64,000 nt of DNA from DATFVJ01 sp963826515 (GCA_963826515.1 CAWGXI010000010.1:434001-498000); one strand, 5' to 3'; positions 1 through 8,748 are shown, counted from the first letter of the stretch. Notes: generated from the sequence alone by a model not told the origin. Made by a program: numbers and translations.

Positions 1-283
1 AGGCGATCGGTGCATGGATCGCTGCCGTACAGAGCAGCAAGTCCGAACGACTGCAGGCCGGGCTTCGACGACGACACGTGCCAGGAACGAGTATTTGGAC
101 CGTTGTGCCCCTGTTCGGTCCGTGCCGTCGGCGCCCAACCCTGCCAGAGGGGAGGGAGGGGTCCGCAACCGATTCGGCAGGGAAAGCTGTGTCGCCGTTG
201 ACGCCAGTTATGTGATACGGATCACATCTAACGGCATGGTCATTGTCGACTACCTGCCGTGATCGATCGAACCCCGCGATCTC
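1..283. other. gene-less left edge of the window
   Basis: I see no credible gene here. Short open frames lack ribosome sites and recognisable products. The stretch lies 3' of the M56 peptidase gene, which runs leftward and stops at 284. Its only notable content is a palindrome matching the CRP consensus, listed separately. Confidence 0.5.
211..226. promoter_or_regulatory. candidate CRP/FNR-family binding site
   Basis: The 16 bases read TGTGA-N6-TCACA, a perfect match to the consensus of cAMP receptor protein-like regulators. It is downstream of the M56 gene. If functional, it would more likely control a leftward gene starting outside the window than any gene seen here. Identified by pattern only. 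Confidence 0.35.
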
Positions 284-1435
284 TCAGGGCTTGGCGGTCT
301 GTCCGAGTTTGGCGCCCTGCCGCGCCGCTGCAGGCTGCCAGAACACGGCGGCGTGCCCGGGCGCGGCAGCCTGTGCCGTCTCGATCACGCTGTGCAGGTC
401 CGCCGCGGCATCACCGGCCGCTATCGCGGAGGTGATGGCGATCGCCGCGAGGGCGGCCGCGAGGACAAAGCGCCGCCTCGGCGCCGGCCCAGGATATGGA
501 TCGAGCAGGGCCGCCACCCGGCGGGGAACCGGCCCGCCCCGCGCGAGTGGCACTGCCGGTGGATCCGCCCGGCCGTCCACGGCGAGGACTCCGCCCGGCG
601 CGTTCGGCGCGCACTGGAGCCCGTGCACGCGCCGCACAACATCTGGATTCGATGAGCTCCCTGCGTCATCCGCGCAGGCCTCCGCAGGCGGCGGGCGCCG
701 CGACTTGGCGAGCGCGGCCGTGCCCACGGCGAGCGCGGTCATCTTGCGGTCGCCCGTGGCCTCGGCGGCCCGCTCGTCGGCCCATCGCTCGACCGTATAA
801 GCGACAGCGCGCTCAGCCGGCCGAAGCAACGGGTTCGCCGAGGCGGCCAGGTGCGCGGCCGCAACGAACAGGTGATGCCGTCCGGCGAGGTGCGCGCGCT
901 CGTGCGCGAGGAGTGCGCGGCGCTGCGCGTGATCGAGCGCGGCGAGCATGCCCGTGGATACCACGACCCGGCCGCGGCGGCCGGTCAGACCGGGAATGGC
1001 GAACGCGTCAGCCGTTTCGTCGTCGACCACAGCGAGCTGGCCTGCCGGGAGGCACGCGGCCGCATGGCCAGCCGCGACCAGGGCGCGGGCACGCCGCCAA
1101 GCGGCGCGCAGGGCGGCTCCGAGGGCGGTTGCGAAAAGCAAGCCCGCGACCATGGCCACCGGCACGCTTCCCGCAGGATCACCATGCCGAAGCGCCCGCA
1201 GCGACATGTGACCAAGGGCCGCCACCTGGGGGATGCGCAGCGCACCCGCGAGCACCAGCACACCGAGAGCCGCGCCGCTCGCAGCGGCTAGCACTACAGC
1301 ACAGACCGTGAGCAGCCAGGTTGCCACTCCAGGCGCCAGCCGGCCCGCAACAGGCCGCGCCGCCAGGGCCACGATGACCGGCAGCACCAGCGGCACGACC
1401 GGCAGCACAAGCGGAAGGTAGACGGCGGGACGCAT
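284..1435 (-). CDS. M56 family membrane metallopeptidase (BlaR1/MecR1-like, no sensor domain)
   Basis: About 383 residues. Hydrophobic segments near residues 5-27, 38-65 and 94-112 are followed by a zinc-peptidase core with the HExxH motif His-Glu-Arg-Ala-His near residue 178 ('LLAHERAHLAGRHH'). A last hydrophobic stretch lies near residue 325. There is no C-terminal penicillin-binding sensor, so this is the short actinobacterial form that pairs with a BlaI-type repressor rather than a full beta-lactam receptor. The ATG start overlaps the stop of the upstream blaI-like gene (TGATG), so the two are translationally coupled. By analogy with the family, the peptidase probably cleaves or inactivates the repressor; the inducing signal is unknown. 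Confidence 0.85.
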   Translation of the reverse strand: MRPAVYLPLVLPVVPLVLPVIVALAARPVAGRLAPGVATWLLTVCAVVLAAASGAALGVLVLAGALRIPQVAALGHMSLRALRHGDPAGSVPVAMVAGLLFATALGAALRAAWRRARALVAAGHAAACLPAGQLAVVDDETADAFAIPGLTGRRGRVVVSTGMLAALDHAQRRALLAHERAHLAGRHHLFVAAAHLAASANPLLRPAERAVAYTVERWADERAAEATGDRKMTALAVGTAALAKSRRPPPAEACADDAGSSSNPDVVRRVHGLQCAPNAPGGVLAVDGRADPPAVPLARGGPVPRRVAALLDPYPGPAPRRRFVLAAALAAIAITSAIAAGDAAADLHSVIETAQAAAPGHAAVFWQPAAARQGAKLGQTAKP

Positions 1436-1959
1436 CAACCCTCCCCGTCCCGAGTCCGGCCCGCGGACCCGCCGCCGAGCAGCAAGTTCCGCAGTAGCTG
1501 TTCGTCTTGGCCGGAAAGGTCGGACACGAAATACTCCAATACGGCTTCGCGGTCGGCCTCGCCATCGAGCACCTGGCGCATCCGCCTGGCGGCCAGCCCT
1601 GATTCGTCGGCGACCGGCGCGTATGCGTACGCACGACGGGTTCTGCGGCGGGTGAGCACGCCCTTGGCCTGCAGCCGGGACAAGATCGTCACCACCGTGC
1701 TGTAGGCCAGGCCGCCGCCGAGTTCCGCACTCACGTCACGTGGGGTCAGCGCAGCGTCCGCGCGAAGCAGGACCGCGAGGACCTCCGCCTCAAGTTCACC
1801 CGCGGCTCGGCGCCCCTGAGCGCCAGCCGCCTCGCGGCGCGCCGGGGTGACAGCATCGCCGCGGGCCGCGCCGACGGCGTGGTCGCGTACCGTGCCCGCA
1901 GCGTCGCGCCGCTCCGGCGCACGCGGGGGTTCCAGGGGGTCGTCCCCGTGGGCCAGCAC
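1435..1959 (-). CDS. BlaI/MecI/CopY family transcriptional repressor
   Basis: About 174 residues. A winged-helix domain runs from about residue 52 to 130 and includes 'LTPRDVSAELGGGLAYSTVVTILSRLQAKGVLTRRR', the recognition-helix region typical of BlaI/MecI penicillinase repressors. A short C-terminal dimerisation region follows. The first 50 residues look non-conserved, so the GTG at 1959 may not be the real start; I saw no convincing ribosome site in front of it. The gene precedes and overlaps the M56 peptidase. A 20-base inverted repeat about 50 bp upstream is a plausible operator, implying autoregulation and possible control of the divergent DedA gene. Confidence 0.85.
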   Translation of the reverse strand: MLAHGDDPLEPPRAPERRDAAGTVRDHAVGAARGDAVTPARREAAGAQGRRAAGELEAEVLAVLLRADAALTPRDVSAELGGGLAYSTVVTILSRLQAKGVLTRRRTRRAYAYAPVADESGLAARRMRQVLDGEADREAVLEYFVSDLSGQDEQLLRNLLLGGGSAGRTRDGEG

Positions 1960-2010
1960 TGTTTTGGCGATCGCGCACCTCCCCGCCTATTCTCTGGAAC
2001 GCTAGACGAA

Positions 2011-2030
2011 GTTCTACGGGCGTGTAGAAC
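2011..2030. promoter_or_regulatory. inverted repeat, candidate BlaI operator
   Basis: Perfect 7-base arms GTTCTAC and GTAGAAC are separated by six bases. The core TCTAC...GTAGA resembles the TACA/TGTA dyads bound by BlaI-family repressors. It lies in the divergent intergenic region between the blaI-like gene and the DedA gene, so it could control both. Confidence 0.6.
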
Positions 2031-2094
2031 TTGCCGGATCCAGTGTGCCATCCCGGGCGCGCGGGGGCGGTATAAGCCGTCGGGGAGGACGGGC

Positions 2095-2898
2095 GTGACA
2101 GTACACCACGCGTTGTTGCCGCAGGTGATATCTGCTCCGCCTGCTGTGCACACCGTTCTTGCCGTGCATGCTGGGCACGCCGGGCATGCCGTGGGCGCGG
2201 TGAATGGCCTGGCGCTGAACCCGCTCAGCCCGACGTCCGTGCTCGGCGGGCTCGGCGCCCTCGGCGTATTCCTCATCCTCTTCGCCGAGACCGGCCTGCT
2301 CATCGGATTCTTCCTGCCTGGTGACTCGCTGCTCTTCACCGCCGGCCTGTTCTGCACGACAGGCGCTAGCGCCACCGTGCACCTGTCGCTGCCACTGGTG
2401 CTGCTCGCCGCCGCGGCAGGCGCCCTGCTCGGCGCGCAGGTTGGCTTCCTGATCGGGCGGCGGGCGGGGACAGCGGTACTCGCCCGCACCAAGAACCGGC
2501 ATCTGGTGAACGGCGCCGCCCGCGCGGACCAGCTTCTCGCCCGGTACGGGCACGGCAAGGCGATCGTCCTGGCACGGTTCATCCCCGTTGCCCGCACCGT
2601 GCTCAACCCGATGGCCGGGAGCCTGCGCGTGCCAACGCGGACATTCACCGTGTGGCAGGTCGCTGGTGGGCTCGTCTGGTCCATCGGCGTCACGATGGCC
2701 GGCTATGCGCTGGGTTCGTCCATCCCCGGGATCGATGCGTACCTGCTGCCGATCGTCGGTGTGATAGTCGTCGTATCGCTCATCCCGTTGATTCTTGAGT
2801 TGCGCAGGGCCAGGCAGACCTCGAAGGCCAGCACCTCGCTCGCCGCAGCCGCGCCCACTGAGGCCGGCAAAACGCCTCGTCCAGCTGAGCACCTCTAG
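2095..2898 (+). CDS. DedA family membrane protein
   Basis: About 267 residues from a GTG preceded by GGGGAGG at six bases, which sets the start. The DedA/SNARE-associated (VTT) domain covers about residues 45-220. Signature stretches are 'FAETGLLIGFFLPGDSLLFTAG' and 'ARFIPVARTVLNPMAG'; the second contains the conserved Arg/Pro motif needed for DedA function. Hydrophobic segments near residues 45-65, 90-115, 180-205 and 212-232 indicate an integral inner-membrane protein. Family members are proposed flippases or transporters for lipid carriers and affect membrane homeostasis. The divergent promoter region holds the candidate BlaI operator. The charged Ala-rich C-terminus is poorly conserved. 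Confidence 0.88.
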   Translation: MTVHHALLPQVISAPPAVHTVLAVHAGHAGHAVGAVNGLALNPLSPTSVLGGLGALGVFLILFAETGLLIGFFLPGDSLLFTAGLFCTTGASATVHLSLPLVLLAAAAGALLGAQVGFLIGRRAGTAVLARTKNRHLVNGAARADQLLARYGHGKAIVLARFIPVARTVLNPMAGSLRVPTRTFTVWQVAGGLVWSIGVTMAGYALGSSIPGIDAYLLPIVGVIVVVSLIPLILELRRARQTSKASTSLAAAAPTEAGKTPRPAEHL

Positions 2899-2912
2899 CG
2901 AGCCGGAGTCGG

Positions 2913-3080
2913 GTGCGACCAGGAAGCGCGGTAGCAGAGAGCGTCTCAGTCCTGCTGCTGTTGGTGGTGCTGGGCGGCGCGGTCGTCAAGCCACGCGGGC
3001 TGCCAGAGGCCGTCACAGCGGTGCCTGCCGCTGGCGTGGCTGTCGCGCTGGGTCTGGTCTCGCCGCACGCTGCCCGCGAA
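2913..3080 (+). pseudogene. N-terminal fragment of an ArsB/SLC13-type permease
   Basis: A GTG at 2913 opens a frame whose residues about 12-55 ('LLLLVVLGGAVVKPRGLPEA', then a second hydrophobic run ending 'VALGLVSPHAA') match the N-terminus of ArsB/SLC13-like anion permeases. After about 3080 the frame becomes meaningless. The rest of the protein lies immediately downstream on the opposite strand, so the gene was broken by an inversion. It cannot make a functional transporter. Confidence 0.7.
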
Positions 3081-3082
3081 GA

Positions 3083-3665
3083 CCGCCCGCGGCGGCGGGT
3101 AGCAGCAGGAGCACGGTGGGCAGGTTGTTGAGCAGGTTCGCCAGCACGCCAGCCAGGACGGCGACCGCCAGCATGCCCGGCAGTGAGGTGTCGTGCGACA
3201 CCAGCGGACGGACCGCGTCGCCGCGCCCGTTTCCGACCACTGCGGCTACCACCACACCGAGCGCGAGAACGAAGGCGCCGAACGGCAGATCCGCTGAGCG
3301 AAGCACCTGAGCCGGGGTTACGCGTGGGGTTACGCGGCCCTGCGACATGGCCCGCACGGCCAGCACGATGGCGCCCGTGAATGCCGCCCACGCAGGGTTC
3401 ACACCGAGCGCTGAAGCGACCACGAACCCGCCAAGCGTCGCCACCACGACAGTGAGGGCGAAGAACGGGACCCGCAAATTCTCGCGCTGCGGGCGCCGTT
3501 CCGTAACCCGCAGGTCAGAGGCGAAGTACAGGCGAAAGATGAGATATTCGACCGCGATCGCAGCCAGCCACGGGATCGCCATGATCGCGCCGAACCGGGT
3601 GAACGACAAGCCACTCGCCGTGTACGCAAGCAGATTGGTCAGGTTGGAGACAGGAGGAAGGCCCG
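3083..3665 (-). pseudogene. C-terminal half of an ArsB/SLC13-type permease, inverted
   Basis: The minus-strand frame from about 3663 down to about 3085 contains 'VSNLTNLLAYTASGLSFTRF', several transmembrane segments and 'GVLANLLNNLPTVLLLLPAA', all hallmarks of the C-terminal half of ArsB/SLC13-like permeases. It has no start of its own that precedes the homologous part, and the normal C-terminus after the last motif is missing. Together with the plus-strand N-terminal fragment next to it, it is a gene remnant with an internal inversion; the central portion of the family sequence is absent. Original substrate unknown (arsenite or another anion). Confidence 0.7.
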
Positions 3666-3948
3666 GCCGCGGCGGTCCGCGGCGCGAGGACAGGGCTGCT
3701 TGGACGCAGCCACCCCGCGCACGACCTAGGCAGGCGAATCGAAGAGGCAGCCGTGGCGTCGGCCGCCGAGCTACTCGACGCCGCGGCGCGCCGCCTGGGC
3801 AGGTCCGCCCGCCGGACCACTCGGTCGGGCCGGGCCGAGCGTGAGGTCACCGCCGCGTGCGCGGACGCCGCACCGCTGAGCCCACGCGTGACCGACGTGG
3901 TCCCCGTGGGCCGCCGCGAAAATGGCCCAGACGTGCCGCCCCGGCGAG
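3666..3948. other. intergenic stretch without a recognisable gene
   Basis: A plus-strand frame from 3753 is Ala/Arg-rich and unrecognised; it overlaps the 3' end of the neighbouring hydrolase gene and has no clear ribosome site. I treat it as non-coding or as debris next to the broken permease. Confidence 0.4.
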
Positions 3949-5181
3949 TCAATCCGTTAGTGCCTGGTAGACGAGCTGCCGCAGCGTGCTGCGGAGCGGG
4001 TACGTGCTCGAAGGAAGCAGCTGGGTTAGGAAGACCACGATGAGGTCCTCGGCCGGGTCCACCCAGAACATTGTGCTCGCCGCACCGCCCCATGAGTACT
4101 CGCCGACGCTTGACAACGTCCCGTGGGCGACGGGGTCCTGCACGACGGCCAGGCCGAGACCGAAGCCGACGCCTGCGAACGATACCTCCGCGTACAGAGG
4201 GCGCCCGAATGAATCGAGGTCGGCCCCGCCGGGCAGGTGGTTGCGGGCCATGCGGCGCGCCGTGCGGTTGCCGAGTAGCCGGACCCCGTGAAGCTGTCCC
4301 TCGCCGGCCAGCATGCGGGCGAAGCGAAGATAGTCAGCGCCGCACGATATCAGCCCGCCGCCGCCGGACAGGAGAACTGGGGAGTGCAGCGCGGCCTTGC
4401 CCAGAGTGTCGAATCGCGTGGCCCGGCCATCCGGGCCACGGATGTAGAGCGCGGCGAGCCGCTGCGCATCGTCGCCCTCCACGGAGAAGCGCGTGTCGAT
4501 CATCCCGAGCGGACCGAAGATCCGCTCGGCGAAGAACTGGTCGAGTGACTGCCCTGAAGCGACCTCGACCACGCGCCCGAGCACATCGGTGGAGACCGAG
4601 TAGTTCCACTCGGCGCCCGGCTGGAAAAGCAGGGGCAGTGACGCCCACGCATCGCAGCAGGCGGCAAGGTCCTCGCCCGGCGGAGTGGCCCACTCGAATC
4701 CGGCCGCGCGGTAGAGCTCGTCCACCACGTGGACGCGGTGAAAACCGTACGTCAGCCCGGAGGTGTGGGTCAGCAGATGCTGAATCGTCATCGGCGCGGT
4801 CGCTGGCTCCGTTACCGGCTTCGCCGCAGGGCCCTTGAGGTAGACCCGCAGGTCCTCGAATGCAGGGATGAAGCGGCTGACCGGATCGGACAGCTCGAAG
4901 GCTCCCTCCTCGTACAGCATCATCGCTGCCACCGAGGTGACCGGCTTGGTCATCGAGTACATGCGGAAGAGCGTGTCGGGCTCGATGGGAAGCCGGGCCT
5001 CCAGGTCCCGCGAGCCGTAGCAGGAGGTGTGGGCGATGCGCCCGTGGCGGCTCACGAGCACGAGCCAGCCGGGCAGCCTGCCATCGTCGACGTACCCCAT
5101 GAAGTGCCGGTCGATCCGGGCCAGCCGGTCCGGATCGAAGCCTGCGGCACGCGCCTCAATCTCGGCCTCTATTGCTGTCAC
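3949..5181 (-). CDS. serine hydrolase of the beta-lactamase (class C/EstB) family
   Basis: About 410 residues from a GTG. The nucleophile motif SxxK is Ser76-Met-Thr-Lys79 ('RMYSMTKPVTS'). The second motif is the Tyr-Ser-Val of 'WNYSVSTDVLGRVVE'. The third-motif position reads Trp-Gly-Gly ('YSWGGAAST') instead of Lys-Thr-Gly. That combination is typical of EstB-like esterases and PBP-like hydrolases rather than of true AmpC beta-lactamases. 'TIQHLLTHTSGLTYGF' is also a family hallmark. No signal peptide is visible, so the enzyme is probably cytoplasmic. It stands alone, so its substrate (ester, amide or peptide) cannot be inferred from neighbours. Confidence 0.85.
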   Translation of the reverse strand: MTAIEAEIEARAAGFDPDRLARIDRHFMGYVDDGRLPGWLVLVSRHGRIAHTSCYGSRDLEARLPIEPDTLFRMYSMTKPVTSVAAMMLYEEGAFELSDPVSRFIPAFEDLRVYLKGPAAKPVTEPATAPMTIQHLLTHTSGLTYGFHRVHVVDELYRAAGFEWATPPGEDLAACCDAWASLPLLFQPGAEWNYSVSTDVLGRVVEVASGQSLDQFFAERIFGPLGMIDTRFSVEGDDAQRLAALYIRGPDGRATRFDTLGKAALHSPVLLSGGGGLISCGADYLRFARMLAGEGQLHGVRLLGNRTARRMARNHLPGGADLDSFGRPLYAEVSFAGVGFGLGLAVVQDPVAHGTLSSVGEYSWGGAASTMFWVDPAEDLIVVFLTQLLPSSTYPLRSTLRQLVYQALTD

Positions 5182-5449
5182 CGCGCGTTACCCCTGCACC
5201 GCGGCCACGCCTGCCGAGATAGTTGTCTAACGCGCGGGCTCATAGCCGAAGGTTACTTGGTGGCAACCCGGGTCAGCCACCTGCCGATAGCGCGGCCAGG
5301 TGGCCACGGGCACCCGGTGCGACCATCTCGGACGCAGGTCGGCTGCGCGCGGCTGCATTCCTTCGGCCGATCTTCTTTGCGCCACCCCAGCCTGGGTAGA
5401 TGTCTGAGCAGCGGGTCGGCGATGCACGCGGCCGGGGAGGGGACTCGCC

Positions 5450-6910
5450 ATGAATGCGCAGCGCTGCCTGGTGATGGGGGCGAGCGGGTACATCGGCGGA
5501 AGGCTCGTCCCCGAGTTGCTCGCCGCGGGCCACAGCGTCCGGTGCATGGCGCGTCGCCCTGGCAACCTGCGCGACCAGCCCTGGGCGGCAGATGTCGAGG
5601 TCGCGGAGGCGGACGCGCTGGCGGCAGGACCAACGCGCCGCGCGCTCGAGGGCATCGATGTGGTCTATTACCTCATCCACGAGATGGGGGGCGGCGCCGG
5701 CTTCGAGGACAGGGACAGGCGGGCGGCGAGGACCGTGGCGGGCGCCGCCCATGACTGCGGCGTCAGCCGCATCGTCTACCTCGGCGCTCTAGCTCCGGAC
5801 GGGGAGCTTTCCGCGCATCTACGGTCACGTGCCGAGGTCGCTGACATTCTGCTCGGCTGCGACGTACCCGCCGCCGTACTCCGCGCAGCGGTCATCATCG
5901 GGTCCGGCTCGGCCTCATTTGAGATGCTGCGCTACCTCACCGAACGGTTGCCTGTGATGGTGACACCGCATTGGGTACGCACCAGGATCCAGCCAATCGC
6001 GATCCGTGACGTGCTGCGCTACCTGGTCGGCTGTGCAGACCTGCCACGGGAGATAAGCCGCGCCTTCGACATAGGCGGGCCTGACGTGCTCACCTACCTA
6101 GACATGATGCGTAGGTACGCCGCCGTAGCCGGGCTGCCTGGGCGCGTCATCGTGCCCGTTCCGGTGCTCACGCCGCGCTTGTCGAGCCTGTGGGTGGGCC
6201 TTGTCACGCCGGTGCCGAGCGCCATCGCCCGGCCGCTGGTTGAATCATTGCGCAGCGAGGTCGTCTGCCGCGAGCACGACATCGCGGCCTACATAACTGA
6301 CCCGCCCGGTGGCCTGATCGGCTTCGACCGCGCCGTCGAACTCGCCCTGAGCCGCGTGCGTGAGGTGAATGTCATCACGCGCTGGTCGTCGGCAGCGCCG
6401 CCCGGCGCGCCAAGCAACCCGCTACCCACCGACCCGCAATGGGCCGGGGGCAGCCTTTACGTCGACGAGCGGACCCAGGTGACCGAGGCGGCGCCGGAGG
6501 CTTTGTGGCAGGTCATTGAGGGCGTCGGCGGTGAAAACGGCTGGTATTCCCTGCCACTGGCCTGGTATCTGCGCGGGTTCATCGACCGGCTGTCCGGTGG
6601 TGCCGGCCTGCGGCGCGGCCGACGCGACCCGCGTCACCTGCGAATTGGCGACGCGGTTGACTTCTGGCGGGTAGAGGAGATCGAACCAGGACGGCTGCTG
6701 CGGCTGCGCGCGGAAATGCGGCTGCCTGGCCTCGCCTGGCTGGAACTGGCCGTCCAGACCGAACGGGGCCGGACGACCTATCGCCAGCGGGCCATCTTTC
6801 ACCCCCGCGGCCTGCTCGGCCAGCTTTACTGGTGGTCGATCTCGCCGTTCCATAGCCTGATCTTCGGCCGCATGCCCCGCAACATCACCCGGGCCGCGGA
6901 GCTGCGCTGA
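5450..6910 (+). CDS. NAD(P)-binding SDR/NmrA-like protein with C-terminal DUF2867 domain
   Basis: About 486 residues; the ATG follows GGGGAGGGG. Residues 5-300 form an atypical SDR domain, with the nucleotide motif Gly-Ala-Ser-Gly-Tyr-Ile-Gly near residue 10 and 'GIDVVYYLIHEMGGGAGFE'. From about residue 345 to the end a DUF2867 region follows ('NGWYSLPLAWYLRGFIDRLS', 'LRGLAWLELAVQ'-like strands, 'RAIFHPRGLLGQLYWWSISPFH'). This two-domain architecture is widespread in actinobacteria and cyanobacteria but has no firm biochemical assignment; epimerase or reductase activity is only a guess. The 3' end overlaps the convergent small gene by 26 bases. Confidence 0.85.
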   Translation: MNAQRCLVMGASGYIGGRLVPELLAAGHSVRCMARRPGNLRDQPWAADVEVAEADALAAGPTRRALEGIDVVYYLIHEMGGGAGFEDRDRRAARTVAGAAHDCGVSRIVYLGALAPDGELSAHLRSRAEVADILLGCDVPAAVLRAAVIIGSGSASFEMLRYLTERLPVMVTPHWVRTRIQPIAIRDVLRYLVGCADLPREISRAFDIGGPDVLTYLDMMRRYAAVAGLPGRVIVPVPVLTPRLSSLWVGLVTPVPSAIARPLVESLRSEVVCREHDIAAYITDPPGGLIGFDRAVELALSRVREVNVITRWSSAAPPGAPSNPLPTDPQWAGGSLYVDERTQVTEAAPEALWQVIEGVGGENGWYSLPLAWYLRGFIDRLSGGAGLRRGRRDPRHLRIGDAVDFWRVEEIEPGRLLRLRAEMRLPGLAWLELAVQTERGRTTYRQRAIFHPRGLLGQLYWWSISPFHSLIFGRMPRNITRAAELR

Positions 6911-7157
6911 CCTCGCAGTAGTCGTGCTGGTAGGCGCCGTCGGCGGTGCGCCGTACGTCCTCGTCAGGCTGGATGACCCGGCCGCAGCGCGGACATGTCT
7001 TGCCGGTCGCGTGGAGCTCGTTGGTCTCGGGGTCGACGTCGGAATAGGTCATATGCTCCTGGGCCTCTTCGAATTCGCGGCCGGCCTGGATACCAGGCAG
7101 GGGGAGTTCGAAGCCTTCGGCCTGCCGGTCTGCGCGTGGCGTCGGGTCTTCTGTCAT
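6885..7157 (-). CDS. small protein with a C-terminal zinc-binding Cys/His motif
   Basis: About 90 residues from an ATG preceded by AGGAGGT, which argues for real translation. The N-terminal half is acidic and hydrophilic. The C-terminus has 'CPRCGRVI', then about 17 residues, then 'HDYC': a Cys-x2-Cys ... His-x2-Cys arrangement that could bind one zinc ion, recalling LIM or zinc-ribbon fingers. I do not recognise the family. It overlaps the convergent SDR gene. A regulatory or protein-binding role is possible but not shown. Confidence 0.6.
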   Translation of the reverse strand: MTEDPTPRADRQAEGFELPLPGIQAGREFEEAQEHMTYSDVDPETNELHATGKTCPRCGRVIQPDEDVRRTADGAYQHDYCEVSAAPRPG

Positions 7158-7378
7158 CGTGAACTGACCTCCTCGGTCATCGTGGGTCAGCACCGGCTCG
7201 GGCCATTCGTGGACGGCGGGCGGATGGCGCGTCCTTGTCGGCGACGGGTTCGGGCCGCAGCGCTGCCCGATCGTGAGGATGTCCCCTGCAAGCCATGCGC
7301 GCGTCACCCGGGCCGGGTGAAGCCCGGACAGGCCAGGCATGGCTGCCAACTATGATCGGCAAGTTGAAACATGGCGCT

Positions 7379-7489
7379 CCCGAAAATGGCTCGCCAGGAA
7401 ATGGCTCAGCAGAAACAGGGCTCGGCAGAAACAGGGCTCGGCAGAAACAGGGCTCGGCAGAAACAGGGCTCGGCAGAAACAGAGCGCGG
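7379..7489. repeat. tandem 16-bp repeat array
   Basis: Five copies of a 16-base unit (CAGAAACAGGGCTCGG) occupy 7410-7489, the last with two substitutions. They are preceded by two degenerate copies from about 7379. A 16-base period is incompatible with a stable reading frame, and no gene crosses the array. It lies in the upstream region of the GHMP kinase gene. Confidence 0.9.
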
Positions 7490-7582
7490 CAGGAGCCTTG
7501 ATCCGGCTGACCCGCAGTAACTCGTGGGGCCGAACCCGATGACGATGCGTCCGCCACGGCCCGCCGCAGGCAAGGAGGGCAA

Positions 7583-8521
7583 ATGCAGGCGACCTCGCCG
7601 CTAGCACCGATCGTGGTGCTCGCACCGGCGACCAGCGCCAATCTCGGCTCGGGGTTCGACACCGCTGGCCTCGCGCTCGACTGGTGGGACACGCTCAAGG
7701 TGGCGCCGGGACATGGCAGCCCTGGCGACCTGGCCGTGAGCGTCAAGGGCGAGGAGGCACAGACGATCCCGGTGGGCCGTGACAACCTCCTGGTCGCGGC
7801 GATGCTGCGCTTCGCCGCGGAAACGCGCAGGATGCTGCCCCCGCTCAGCCTGGAACTTGAGCTGGGATTCCCGCGCGGGCGAGGCTTCGGCTCAAGCGCT
7901 GCGGCTATCACCCTCGGCCTGCTTGCTGCCCGCGAGGTTCTCGCCGCGGACCTGCCGGACGCCGGCTTGTTCCAGCTGGCGAGCGAGATAGAAGGTCACC
8001 CCGACAACGTCGCCCCGTGCCTGTTCGGCGGCGCCACGCTTTGCTGGAGCGAGTTCGGCAGGCCCCTCTACCACACCACTTCGGTCCATCCGGACCTGGC
8101 GGCCTTTGCGCTGATCGCACCACAACCCATGGGAACAAAGGCTGCCAGGCAGATCCTGCCTGACACTGTTGCGTTCGCCCACGCCGCCTGGACAGCGGGG
8201 CGGGCGGCGCTACTTCCGCTTGCCCTGGCCGGCGCCTTCGATCTGCTGCTTCCTGCCACTGACGACGTGCTGCATCAGCAGCGACGTCTGGCGAACTGGC
8301 CCGAGGCTGCAAACGCGCTCGGGCACCTGCGGGCAAAAGGGCACGCGGCGTTCGTCTCCGGTGCCGGGCCGTCGCTGCTCGTGCTCTGCGAGCGGTACCA
8401 ACTCCCCCGCGTTTGGTCTGATGCGGAAGAGTCCTGCCGGGCTGCGAGCGGCTGGCGGCTGCGCGAGGTGGGTCTGGCCCGTAGCAGCGGCGCCCGTATC
8501 GATCCTCCGGTCGCGGGGTGA
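7583..8521 (+). CDS. thrB: GHMP kinase, probable homoserine kinase
   Basis: About 312 residues; the ATG follows AAGGAGGG, an ideal ribosome site. Family motifs in order are 'PATSANLGSGFDTAGLAL' near residue 12, the phosphate-binding loop 'GRGFGSSAAAITLGLLAA' near residue 96, 'EGHPDNVAPCLFGG' near residue 137, and the C-terminal 'VSGAGPSLLVL'. These fit homoserine kinase, which phosphorylates L-homoserine in threonine synthesis. The gene is not beside hom or thrC, which weakens the specific assignment; another small alcohol could be the substrate. Cytoplasmic. Confidence 0.75.
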   Translation: MQATSPLAPIVVLAPATSANLGSGFDTAGLALDWWDTLKVAPGHGSPGDLAVSVKGEEAQTIPVGRDNLLVAAMLRFAAETRRMLPPLSLELELGFPRGRGFGSSAAAITLGLLAAREVLAADLPDAGLFQLASEIEGHPDNVAPCLFGGATLCWSEFGRPLYHTTSVHPDLAAFALIAPQPMGTKAARQILPDTVAFAHAAWTAGRAALLPLALAGAFDLLLPATDDVLHQQRRLANWPEAANALGHLRAKGHAAFVSGAGPSLLVLCERYQLPRVWSDAEESCRAASGWRLREVGLARSSGARIDPPVAG

Positions 8522-8645
8522 GGCTGCGGACCGCGCGCTACCGCCGGGCCAGGCTCGATGGGTTCGCTGTGCTCATCTGGAACGGCCCAGGTGAAGGCGG
8601 GTCATCGACGTAGCGCGCGAGAGCCGCCTGGCAGCCGCACAACCC

Positions 8646-8676
8646 GGCCCGGCCCGGCCCGGCCCGGCCCGGCCCC
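8646..8676. repeat. CCCGG pentanucleotide run
   Basis: About five consecutive CCCGG units lie in the gap between the GHMP kinase gene and the Rieske oxygenase remnant. No reading frame crosses it. This is a simple-sequence tract of unknown role. Confidence 0.7.
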
Positions 8677-8748
8677 TGTGCCTACCCCAGCGGCGGGTCA
8701 GGCTCGAAGACGAACCGGCAGGAAAGCCAGCGACCGCTGCCGGCCGGG

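Noticed and set aside
496..1311. Long plus-strand open frame of 271 codons
   Set aside because: It is the antisense of the M56 peptidase gene, Arg/Pro-rich as expected for a GC-rich shadow frame, with no motif or ribosome site.
7410..7489. Possible coding repeat protein
   Set aside because: The 16-base period shifts the frame in every copy, so no repeat protein is encoded.
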